From Nymphaea colorata (lineage: Eukaryota; Streptophyta; Magnoliopsida; Nymphaeales; Nymphaeaceae): 64,000 nucleotides of DNA. The position numbers and the translations under genes are program-made. The notes below the pieces were generated by a model. It searched no databases. It was not told the origin of the DNA and saw only the letters and a program-made list of their open reading frames with translations. How positions within the stretch are numbered: the first letter of the stretch is position 1; every line of letters starts with the position of its first letter. Positions 23,382-36,700 of this stretch are shown one piece after another. Location of the stretch: NCBI RefSeq assembly GCF_008831285.2, contig NC_045151.1, forward strand, positions 1,111,544-1,175,543. Reading direction: 5' to 3'.

Positions 23382-26300
23382 TCATAACGCCTCCCAAATT
23401 TGGTAGTCTTTGCCCTGAAGACTCAAAATCCAATTCTTGGAGCCCCTTGGGGGCTCATGGTAACCTGGTCCAATTTTCATCACAACTTTGTCATCAATTG
23501 TAGCTGCATACACGTCCCTTTCTGCTCTGTTTATTTGAACCTGTGGCATGAAAATTAACGCAAACAAGTTAAGAAACAGCATATTATTGTGCTGCTAAAT
23601 TAAGTGGTGCTCATCGCTAGGTGGACTACTCACAGTACTCCGGCAATGGATCTGAGCACGGTTCCGCAATGATATGAGAGCTGCAATTTCTCCCCTTAGG
23701 TGTGAAAAAACGTGATCATAGAACACTGCCGGTGTGCCTGGATGTGTCAGAATGTACGCATATCCTTGCATTTCTTTCCCAGCAGGGAACCTCCAATGCC
23801 CCTTCACATATGAAAAAGTAACATTCGTGAGCAGTTACCATGACCGCAAATGGGTATATAGGACAAAGGGCTCTTTTCATGAAGGAAAAAAAAGAAAAGG
23901 TGAAATAATTGCCGTTGCCGTATCAGAGCCACCGGTAGAAAACCAAATTTCCATAATCTAAAATTCGTGAGCAATCTCATAATCAAGTCCCCATCAAGCA
24001 AGATGCACAAAGATGTAACAATGATAGAACTAGGTTGTGTTAAAAACCTGTGTGGAGCCAGTGTCATGGTTCTCAATAAATGTGACTGCACGTGACGGCC
24101 ACCAGCCAACAACTCCCGCAGGCTTCCCCTTCTGATCACATAACCGCCAATACTCACATTTGTCCAGAACCTGAGCAGACAAAAAGAAAGCATCTTACAT
24201 CGCCTGATAACGTGAAAAAATGAGGTCCTGCATTTCCAAGTGGAGAAGCATGCACAGTGACAAAAAGCTTGACTAAGGTGGTCTATGTGCTTAGTTTTCG
24301 CGGAATTTGCAACCATATAATAAACAGGAACAGTTGATGACCCTTATTTATATGCATATACAAAATAATGACCAAAGAACTATAACATTGTACTTTCTAT
24401 GACCGAAATTTCAAGACCAAGGGGTGTCTGCTCATGTGTGTGCATGTGCGTGAAAAAGAGAGGGGAACAGATTGTTCAAAGTTCCTTCTCTGATACAGTA
24501 ATGCAATTAGCAAGAGATGCTATCAATAAAACCATACTACATCAAAACCGTTTTCTCTTATAATTCTGATGTCCAGAGTGGCCCAAAAGAACCAGACCTA
24601 CTATTAGAATAATATACAACTTCATGGAAACATAAGAAACACTACTGGGGTCCACAAAGACATTAGAAGACAATAGGTTATTAGAATGTATACACCAGAG
24701 AGAACATAACAATCTGATTTATGTGACTAGAAATAGAATCATACAAAACCCATAATGGACAATTAGAACGTATATAAATAGTTCATTTAAGCTGGCAACA
24801 CATTTAGAGCCTTGCTGCTTAGGAAGCCATATGAATCATGATCCTTCTAAGAATTGTATCTTAGTTTGACATATGGTACCGAACCCTAAAGCAGATTAGA
24901 GTTCGTGCTTCCGCATGTCCTTCAGTGTATCACTTTCCCTTTTCCACAAACATTCAACTACTACACAAGCCTAGTTCTTAGGGGCAGATCAGCATCTTGC
25001 TTTTCTTGGTCTATTTAGCCTTCCAAAACATTAAAAAACATGGAGATTTCTACCTACGTGATTGTTCAAACTTCAAATAATTTATAGTTTTCTAAGCCAA
25101 CCTTCCTAAACTTCTTTTGGGATCCTTACTAACCAACTACTCCCATCTAGGCACCAAATAGAGCATTTTTTGGGGATTGAACTCTTGAGGGTGTCCAGTC
25201 TTTTGACTAGTACATGCATGCCATTGTGTGTACATGTGTGTGTGTGTGTAAGAGAGAGAGAGAGAAGGCTTGATCAAACATCCAAAACATCTCTGTTTAA
25301 AGATAGGATGCTCCAGAATTTGCATACTCCCGACTAGGCCAGCCGGTTCTTTCATGTATAAAAGAAACAATTTTTAAAATAACTAAACCAAATGGACATA
25401 GAAATTATCAGTTTTAGGTTTATCTGGAAAGAAGATCAGTGCCACGTACTAACCTTCAACAATTTTTGCACCTAAATATAGATCTGATGGTTGGAAAAAT
25501 GGGAAATTTCAATGTAAGGAGAAAAATAATCAGATGAACAGGATATTCTAGCACAAAAACTCAAAGCGCAGAAAAAAAGAAGTCCCTATATGAACTTACA
25601 GAATGAAGAATCCCCTTAGTAGTGACATCAAATGCTCCAGCAGTTCCATTTGTTGCATTAATCCAGTCAACGATGCGTTGCCTATGTGCGTCTTGATTGT
25701 GATCCATGTTACCATATGTATAACAGAGGGAATCCCAATACTCTCCAACAGCAAAATATGGCTCACTTGCGTTCATATAATCCTTGACATATCCTCCCCA
25801 GAAGCCCCTAACAAAGTCCAACCTCCATCCATCATATCCTATTTCTTTCCTGCATAAAGTGCAATTGTTATAGGCTTATCTCTATGCACACGCACATGAG
25901 ATTGTCAACAAAGTCAAATACATTCATAAACAACACAGGTTACAGACATGCATAAGTGAAAAGGAAAAGGATTATTCACTGATTCAAAATAATAAAGAAA
26001 ATTTAAAAAACAAAAAACAAAAAATTGACTTTGCCAAAGATGACACAGTCCAAGAAATGCATAGGCTTTGATCATATCCAAGGCATCTGTACAAAGTGTA
26101 TAGGAATGTCCATACGTATGTTCTATAGCAACTTAGTCCCCTCCTTTTTTATTGGGACAAAAAGGATGTAAATGCTTAATGTTTTATGGCATAAATAAAG
26201 AATTTGGATTATCTCAGCGATCTTCCTTTAATACACCATATGTAGTCACATTGTTAATATGCATTTCAAAATGGATGGTTTCCATTTTATGTCGTTCTCA

Positions 26301-29300
26301 AAGGATAATTCTATCTAAGAACCTATAAAGTGGTAGCAAATTCTGCAAAAACTATATTCTCAGGTCGCCTAGAGATTTTCTTCATCTAGGAGTGGCATAA
26401 TCAAACACTGATGATTTCTTATGTAAAGGCTATTTCCCCTGCCCTAACTAACAAACTGCAAATGCTATAAGATATCAAAGCACCTAAAAGTAACACGTAG
26501 AGCTAGTGTTTCCTTCCCTCCTCTAGGCCATGTTTCTCAAAAAGATTATCTATTTCTTTCCTCCATATGATGTCATGTTCATTGATCTGCTCCTGTATTG
26601 AGTTTAGTTCCTATAATGTAATGACTAAGAAATAGTTGAACCCTTGAACAGATGCACATAGAACTTAATCAAGTTACCAGCTAAGTAGACTGCTACAGCT
26701 GTCAATAGCTTATTAGATGAGTCCATCAACAGAATTATAAAAAGCTTACAAACTCATCTAAAATCTTATAACTTATAAGCAAAGGCCACAATCAACAGTT
26801 TGGCATTGCCAATATCCAGCGTCATGAGACCTTGAGCCAAGCAACCAGACTAACAAAAAGTCCTACTTTAATTGTTGTCTTAACCGTTCAGAACCAAAAC
26901 TGAAGTAACTTGGTTTGGAGAGTGCACTGAAAATAGTGAAGACTGAAGAGGTATAAACATAGTTTCCCCGAGATTGACAGATTCCATGAGCAGGTTCTCG
27001 CAGTTCCAAAAAGCCCCATGGATAGGAGTCTGAGAAAGGCAACCATATAGCATCATCAGGTTTCAAGTTAGTGCACACTATCTTCTTCCAAACTTATGCT
27101 ACCAGTATACCTCCCTCATGCTGTGATACTTTTTTATGCTACATGACTCCTTCCAAGCACCACTTGATCATGCGTCAAGTCTGCTAGTATTGATGTTTCT
27201 TGCTTGCTATATTGGAAAGTATGATAGACTATATCCTAAAGCTCATGTCCTGTATCACCGTATGTAAATATGCTTCAGCATTCAACAGAATGCCTTGTAG
27301 TATGTGGCCCATGACTGTGTCTATAAACTGCAGCACATGTATGACACATGACATGTTACCCACAGTAACCGAGTCTGACTAGTTATTCATTAAAAAATAA
27401 TGTTGCCAGGTATCATAATAAGTTGCAAAAGTGTTCCTACTGTCATAGTTCACATTCATTACCGCTAGAAAACTAATTTGATGAAAAGAAACCAAAACAC
27501 ATTATAAACCATGCACTGATAGCAGTAGGATTTGATGTATGAATATACACTAGCAGACCTTAACCAACAGAGCCATTCTTTTATATCGTTCCTCACAAAC
27601 TCCTGTGAATGGTCAATATTTGGGGCTGCATGAAAATTATCACCACTGCTTTTGTTACCCCTCCCCTGCAAATTATAACATTGTAAGAATACCGTTATTG
27701 AAAGAAAACAAAAAACTTCCAGAAACAAATAAAATGGATGTGAAAATTTGCGGCAAAGTAAAAATAGGGTCCCATGTTTTTCAAACTTGATCATCATTGC
27801 GTAACATTCTAATTCAATAATGTGAGAAAAATTTATTTTTCATCACAAATGAATAGTTACAACATTTAACTCGAGATTACATCCAACTCAGTGATTAGCC
27901 CAAGGTCTTCAAGTAGAAGCAGCCAACAGTTCGATACTTAGAGCATCCGTTGGCATAATGAGGCAAAAGTCTATGCCTTGTTCGTCCATTGTAGTAGAAT
28001 ATATTTGAATACATACATACATTTTGTGTGTGTATGTGTTTGCTTTAATCATTTTCAATATATGCTTCAATGATCTTATTTCTCTCATGTAGAAGGTTTG
28101 GAGGTTTTCTTTGTTCATTCGCAAGACATGATCCAATGTTCTGTTCTCCTTTCTTTTCAGAATAGGCAAAAATTATAACAGATCTCCAAGATTTTTGGGA
28201 GTTCAACAATTCCTTGCCTTTCCTGCAAGAAGGTACATTTCTGCTCTTTGAATCTGCTCTTTGAATTGGCCCTACAGAAGGATGTTCAAATGAGAGCATA
28301 ATCTCATCCAAAAGCCACTCGACCAGGTGCGTTACAGATTGTGCAGCAGCGGGTGACAGTTCTTGGGGGACTCAGAGCAGACATCAAGTGTGCCGGATTG
28401 TCCAATTGGCAACAGAATGTGCACCCAGGGCCAGGGACCAGGGGAACCTGGCTGCTTCTTGAAGTTTAAAAATAACCTCAACAGGCTCCTCAAATATTTG
28501 AAAAAATAATAATGCCCTCTACATCTGGTTCCACCTGTTTGAGCATCTACCTGCTCCCACTCATGCAGTAACTATCTCTTCAAATAACATTAACCACCTC
28601 ATTGCTACCTTTATCTATTCATGTTAAATCAGAGTTATAATATTTAAAATAAGATATTTTCAGAGGGCACCAAAGAGAATTTTATACATCAAAGTTGTTT
28701 AATAGCAGCTGTGAGTGTTCTCATAAGTTTCAGACTTACAAGCTAAAAATGAGTATCCAAATCATAATAAATGAGAAACTGCCTGGCAATATTACTACCT
28801 GCTCTGGCAGTATGATTGTCAGTTTATGACACAGCATTCAATAGCATTGCAACTCCATGATTGGATGTTATAATTTTTCAGAATTTCCTGCAACTTTGCA
28901 TTCATGCACATGCACATACCTATAAGGATCACTTAGACATGCACAAAAGCACATACCTATAAGGATCACTTAGACATGCACAAAAGCACATACCTACTGG
29001 AAGGGCACTTGATCTTAGTTTAACTAGCATTTGAAACATCTGATTTGTAAATTGAACGCCATACATAATAAGGTAGTATCATATTCAAAGATGCAACTGC
29101 TCATGTAATAGAACATGTAATTTAAGAATTTTCCTAAGAATGCACCAAGACATAAATCGTTGATTCTCCAATAACACAGTCATAATACAAGACAAAAAAA
29201 GTTCATAGTTAACCACAAAAGGACACGATGCAGCCACTAAAGAAATCAATATAGTTAATCTTCATTAGCTCAGCCCCAGTTCATACTTCACAAAGTAGTA

Positions 29301-32300
29301 TGAAGTTTAAAATGAGAAGCCTCCTTAAGTTTGATTTAATACCTGGAAATGTGGATCATCAGCTACGATAGCTCGAGCATCCCAAGCTAGTTTACCACCA
29401 AAGACATTCCAGATGCCATTTTGGTTCTGAGAATGTGCACACCGATGATTTAAGACAACATCACCCAGAACTTTAATCCCCACATCATGGAACCTTGCAA
29501 CAAGGCTTTTTAATTCCTCCATAGTTCCATACCTGAAATATATACCCTCCATGTCATATAAGCAAAGGGGAAAGAGAGATGAGATGCACCATGAGGCAGT
29601 CAAAGTTTGCATGTAGTCATGAAAATGCAAGCATAGCCATTATGTATCTTAAAGAAGATCCATATCAAAAGTCATAGGCTGTTATCTGAAGTAAAATCTT
29701 GAGGAATAGAAAGGGTATACGAAAAAAAAATAATGATCAACAAAAATAAGTTAATGGTCATGGAAAAGTTAATGGTCATGGAACATAGGTTACATCTAAT
29801 TGGATCATGAAATAAATAAACGAATGAATTCTGGGTTTACCCAGTTACAGTAAGAGCATGACACAGTTACTACAGCCATACAGCAATCTGGAACATCATC
29901 ATAGAATTCAACACGGATTTCAAATTCTTAATAGAGATGAAGCTTCTTATATAGAATGATGTGATCCATATTGGTACTAGAGAAAAAAATGTATAAGAGT
30001 ATCAAAAATTTAAACAGACCTAAATTATAAAGAAGAATGACAAGCAGTAACAGAAAAATGTTACTATTCTAAGTTACTTAAATTAGCTGAAAGAAATCAT
30101 AAGCTAACCATAAGTTAGATACAGTCATATAAACCTGCAGTTAAAGGGGCATATTGTAAAGATATATGTGTGCATGCCTATGATGTATATGTGTGTCTAT
30201 ATCACTATATATGTGTGTGTGTGTGTGTGCACAGATACGTATACAAGTATGTACATGTGGATGTATATTATAATGGCATTAACACGCAGAACACATATAC
30301 ACAGACAAATATATAGTGATGAAAATATTTCTTTCTTTGTCTCTTTTATTTTGGTTTTTGTTCTTTTTTATGTAATAAATGTAATGCACAAATTCTAAAA
30401 ATTGGGAATGTACCACGGCTAGATGACTACCATTGAGCACTCTCAACTGCTAGAGCAGTTCCATTTGTTGCACCATAAGGGCCTTCTTGACCTTCTAATT
30501 ATGCATTTAGGATATAATAAAGCATTTTTATTATTTTTTTATGTTCCATTATATCCCTTTTCACCTAATTGTAGTTGAGTGTACTTGTTAAATCAAGTGA
30601 GTAATTATATCATGTAAGTGTTAATAATGGAAGCTTCTGATTTGCACTAAGAAAAGATAAAATGGTCTTACATGTTGCAACTAAAATTTTGACCCAGTTC
30701 ATTGTCCACCATGGCACATGCAGCAATAAGAAAGAATATTCTATAAGACAAAGTACTTAAAAAATGTTTTCTCAAAAATAGAAACCGTCAAACTTTTGAA
30801 CGTCTTCTCATTACATTGACCATGATGGTGATTAATTGCACGCACTGAATTGATTCACAAGGTACCTTTCCTGCAAGTTTGAAGATTTATCACAGCGAAG
30901 AATGCACCACCAAAACAAACATTTCACTAATTAAGATTACATTCCCCAAAAAAAATTAACCACGGGTTGGAATTAAATAATGTTGATGGATTTTGAAACC
31001 TACTGATGAAATTCATACCTTGAGTTCAAGTTGTATAAATCCTTCGGCATGTATCCTTCAGGTGAAACAGACTCTGTTGGGGGAGGCAACCAGACTACTG
31101 TGAAACCAAGTGAAGCCAGTTCTGCAGCTTTATCATGCATCTCAAGATACCATTTTCCAGATTTATTAGATTCCCAGTTGAAACCCTGGCAAAGTATTTC
31201 ATAACCTGTCCCAGTTCCAGAGGATACTGCTACTTCCTTTGAAGCCTCGACTTCAGCTATGGTCTCCTCTGAAAATGTGGGACGAGAACTTCTGAAAATA
31301 CTGTACGCTTCAGCAGCAAGCTTCTCAATTTCCTGAAGGATGCTTTCATGTGCTTCTTTGCTCTTGGTATTTATGCTCCTTTCAGCAGAGATATCACTAA
31401 CCAAGTTCCTAATTTCATTAATAATTTCATTTGTATATTGTACATCAGTGGCTCCTTCATCTTCGTTTTCAGATGTCCCAAGGACAGTCCCATCTGTGAA
31501 AGATGATTCATCTTTACTTAGTGCTCCATCAGTTATTGCTAAATCAGACTCCCCAGTTGTCACAAATTTTTCATTTTCAGCTTCTTCCAAAATCTCTTCC
31601 ATCAGGGTTGATAGACTCGATTGACTTTGAAGGGGAATATAGAAATCATTCCCCATGTTATTCACCCAAGTGTATTCATTAACTTTTAAGACAAATAATA
31701 ATCCTGAAAGCTTCCTATCCAGAGAAAACAAGCCCCAGCTGCCACTTCCATCTTCTTTTGGCTGTACAAGGAAATGGACCATGAGAATTACCAACATTTA
31801 AAATAATGAGAACCCTATAACTTGTTGAGAATGCTGCAAAATTATATTTCACAGTATGGAATTGGCAAAAACACAATTAAAGTTGTTCAAACTTGTGGTA
31901 TGAACAACATGTGCAAAAGTAAATTAGCATATTTTTTTACCATAGATATCAGAACAAGCTAAGTCACATGGGTACTTCAGTAAGGTCCATGTACCCGTGT
32001 CACTGTACCCATACCCAAAGTGGGTATTTGGACACACTTGGTGCTTTTTAGATCAAAACTGCTTAATTTTATTTGATTTAATTTTTTCCAACTCAATTTT
32101 CACTTTGTTTCTAGAGTTATTGTTCATTATGTCATGTTTTTGTTTATATCACTTATGTTGCTTTCGTTATGATTTTTTGTGTTATTTTGCAAGATATGTT
32201 GGCAACACACAGCTGTGGGTTAGCAAATTTCATTCAGTACCTGCAGTACAGTCCTAAGTTCCCAGATTGAAAACTAGCGAAAAGTGACATGTGATGGATC

Positions 32301-33736
32301 TAACGATTCCAGAAGCAATCTAGGGCAATTTATGAGATGCATCATACGGCCTAATGCAAAATTATAAAAAAATGGAATATGAAAACCAAAAAATAAAGAT
32401 ACACTATGTTCATAAGCTTACAGTAAGAAATCTCAAATCGTTTTGTTTAGGGAATGTATATTTATGAAAGAATTGGAAGCTTATAGATATGTGGAAAACA
32501 AAATGTTTAGTATTCAAGTAGGAGCTGCATGAAACTATCTTCTATTCCATAAATATCCATCTGTTGGGACTCAGGACTTCTGATAAACATTAGCTGACCA
32601 ATAGTTGTGTAATCAAGGTGAACCTGTAAATTGAGTGACAGGATACAGCTGTCTTTATATTTTGCAAGGAATGATCTGTCTAACTATTCTCAATTATTCT
32701 GATGTGATTGAGTTGTTTTCTTTACTTCAGGTTCTTTCCTACCCTGCATCCTTCCTGATCATACGGTGATTGTGGTTGCTCTAACTCATATGACCATCTA
32801 AGGTGCACACCTATGACCAGCTCTCAAAGAGCAACCTTGGATACAAACCCCCGTATGCCCCTGTGCACCAACAATGTCAAAAAGAGATTATGCATGTTGC
32901 CTCTACAACATAACAAAGCACCATCCTGCATGCAGTTCTAAACACTAACTAATCCAAACTTTCCAAGAAAATACATCAGTAAACCCCTAAGATTTACTAT
33001 ATCTATTGGACGAGCAGCTTGTATCCTAAGTCAACTTTAAAGATTTCTATGAAAGGCTTTTAAGTTTACTATCAGAAAGTTCTACTAAATTTCACAATTA
33101 TTTTCACCTAACGGAGACAACTGTCCAGAAGCATGCGATCAAAGGAACACGGGGAGTTACATATGTATTGACTACTGATGTCCTTTCCAGTAAAATTTGA
33201 AGTTAACACCATCAGAAAAAGAATCTAGGTATTTACTCTAGTATTGCCTCTGTATGTGTATGAGTACACACATGTATACAAACACAAACATATGCGCGCC
33301 TGTGTGTTACCAATTATATTGTTCTAGAAACTTCTCAAGAATAATTTCCTTCAAAGAATTTTAATTTTGTTTCTCTTCACAAATCATCGGGAACTCAAAA
33401 ATTTATACGTAACAATACAGAGAAGATATAGAATTCTAAGTTTTCTGATATCTTTTCTTATAAAAGTGTCAAGAAATATTGAAAAAACTTGATAATTATA
33501 AAAGAAACAAAAGATGGAAAAAAATACACTTACAACATAGAAAATATCAAGATATTATCACCATATGTATTAATCTTATTTTTCCAAGCTGAAAATATTG
33601 TGATATTATACAGATATTATCTTTCACATGTACTTTGACAATAAAAATAAATTCTCAAAATGTCATTCATATTAGGGGTAAATAGTTGATACAATCTAAA
33701 TTCTAAAGAATGTGTGTGTGTGTGTGTGTCTATATA

Positions 33737-33767
<31 letters not shown>

Positions 33768-36700
33768 TTCTTTAGAATTTAGATTGTATCAACTATTTAA
33801 TTGTGTCTACTATGTCAAACAACTCAAAGCTATTAGATAGGGAAGGATTGGTGGCTAGGATGTCTCCAGCAAAGAAAATCAACAGGTCAAGTATGCCTAT
33901 TGAAGAACAAAGTACCCTGAAAAACAAAAGAAAAATCCATTTCTAGTGAAGATGTTTTTAACTGCATGTCTCCCATCTAACAGTTCAAAGTTGGTCGATA
34001 CAATTGGCACCATTAAATAAGAACATGACCTAGTACATCAGGCACAAGAACTGTAAACTCTTATGGAGCAACCTGAAGAGTAAATATGAAAATGTGTATG
34101 AAAAGACTGGTAACACGAACTTGGAGACACAAGACATCTGAAAACTTCATCGCCATGGATAGGGATGTTCAACAAGTCAAGCCAACTTGAACTCGCTCAG
34201 CTAAGTTAAACTCAAGCCCGACTTGCTTAATAAATGAGTTGAGTCAAGTTAAAAAATACACTCACTAAAATAAACGAGTTGAGCTCGAGCTAAGCAGGCT
34301 AAAATCATTTATGCTCTATTAAACTTATGGAAAGAAAATATATAAAATGTGTCATACAATATATCACAAAAACAAATAGCCATAATGGAATTCCTTGAGG
34401 CTAGCAAGCATCAAGCTGAGCCTTCGAACTGATCGTTTTCTTTCAAGTTACAAAATAATTTTTTTAATGAACAACTCAAACAACTCGGCTGAGCTCAAGC
34501 CAGACGTAGGCTTGATTTTAACAAAGTGGAGTTTAAGCTTCTTACCATAGTCACAAATAACGTTTCGAAATTTTAAAAGGTGAGGTTTTTCTTGGTTATA
34601 TAATACGGCAAGCTTGAAAAAAATGAGAAAAATATGGTAAATTTTTAAAAATTTTAAAAAAATAAAAATGAGGAAAAATAAAATAAGTGAGAAACTAATA
34701 ACACAAACATCAAAAGATAAGTAGATTTGCGACAAATAAAAAATAGAAAATGAAAAAAAAAAACTGTTTGTCATTAAAAAAATGAAAAAAGTGAAAAAAG
34801 CTGTTTTTCCGTTTTTAACGTTTTTTTCAAAAAAACGCATTTTTTAGTTTTAAACTGCAATTTAATTTATCACATTTTTTTTTGCGTTTTTTGTAACTAT
34901 GCTTCTTACACTCGACCTGAGCCAAGCAAGAGTAGCCCTTTGGCACTGGAGCCGAGTTCAAGCTGGCCCAGCTTGGCTTGAACTTGGCTCGTGAACAGCC
35001 CTAGCCATGGATCATATATTATGAAAATGAATCGAAGTGTAAAACTACAACCATTTTTCACAAGCCCAAACTCGCATCCTTATGGCTTCACCTAATCGAA
35101 GCTTGGATTGACGAAAACTTGCTCAATTCCTTTAGAGGATTTAAAGAAAAGTACCAGTGGAGCAAGAATATGAATATACTGACCTGTAAAAAAGTTCGGA
35201 GTGCTTTTTTACGGAAAATATGTGTCTTTGGAGGATGAGGACCACTTGGGATTTCCCATCTTTTCTTGTCATCTTTGCAAACACCCCAGTGAACAATGAT
35301 ATCACCAGAAAGATCGGTATCAAAAAACACAAGATGTTTTTTCATCTCTTTGCTCTCTTGAACGGAAATGCTCAAAAAACCATCAACTATCGTTTCTTTT
35401 AAAATGGGGTACTCCTCATAGATTCCATCATTTTGCTTCATCTTCTTCTCCCCTTGACCTTTTGATTGAGACCCCTTTGTTTTGAGCAGCATGTTAGACA
35501 TTTGGTCCAAAACTGCAAGCAACGTAGTAGAAGCTCAGAGAAAAGAACCAGGATCATGTGTCAACCATGTCATTTTGTCAGAAACATGAAGACAAAGAAA
35601 GAATGGAAAGAATGAGTTTCTTCAATCATACAAGGAAAAATCTGATCTCTTTGATACATTCTCATTTTTTTCAGAAGAAATATTTTTTTAATATAGTTTA
35701 AATTTTCTCCAGTTTCTTTCAATATTTTGCTAACTATTTGGAATTGTTATCAATGTTTACGAAAGAAAATAATAGAAAACTCAAATTTTCATAGTTTTAT
35801 TTATCATTGTTGTCAATTGTCATATTTTGTTGCCTTTTGAATTTTTGACACTTCCCTAACAAAAACAAAATTTCTAATTGATATCTGAGAAAAATGTTGT
35901 CAATAAAAACCCAAAAACAATATTTTGACCTATGTTGCTTAAACTTTAAAGTGTTAGGCAGAGTCTAGGTGATGAGTATAGCTTAGAATCTAGGCGCACC
36001 TAGGCTAGACGAGGTGCTTTAAGGCGATACCCCCAAAAAAAGGAAAAACATAGAAACTGACAAAATGCAACACTAAATGTTGTTCTACACAGTCACATAA
36101 CATAAAATTTGTTGAAATAATATAGAGTTTTTCAAACAACTACAGACACAGTCACTAGACTAAGTGTATTAAGTGGTACCCTTCAGAAAAAAGCAAACAA
36201 AAAAAAAACAATATTAATTGCTAAAATTAACAATGGCATTATGGCACTGAATTTTTCAATGAAAAGCCTATAACTATCAACTTGTAACAAATAAACCAAT
36301 TAAAAAAATCAAAAGTTTGAAAGATCAAACTTAATGAGTTCCAAAATTAAAAATTTACAAGTTATAAATCATAAAGAAAAAAAACTTCCAAGTAAATATC
36401 AGTGGGTCTCAATTTTCCAGTCTTCCAGAGCATGCAAAATATTTTCATTTCCTAAATGCCAAAGCTAAAACCATAATTGTGATTTTAAAAACTAAAATAC
36501 TAAAACACTAAAAAATTAATCTAACTGAGAAAAGGAATACAAATCCCCAAATACAATCATACATCTAATTAAGAAAAGGAATACAAATCCCAAATATAAT
36601 CATAGCTTTCATAAAAATTACTTTATATTATAAATCTAATAAGCAAGAGAAAGATTAAGAAGATAATACATACATACATACATATATACATGCATCTGTC

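Noticed and set aside
28045..28311. 88-aa minus-strand frame in amylase intron 8, possible extra exon
   Set aside because: It has no similarity to amylase, and the flanking exons already join in frame. No domain is recognised.
30460..30480. About 19-bp match (GCAGTTCCATTTGTTGCA) between an amylase intron and exon 10
   Set aside because: Too short and isolated to argue for an exon duplication; no flanking similarity.
34448..34840. 130-aa Phe/Lys-rich minus-strand frame
   Set aside because: Low-complexity translation of the AT-rich middle of the 844-bp hAT-like element; no transposase motifs.
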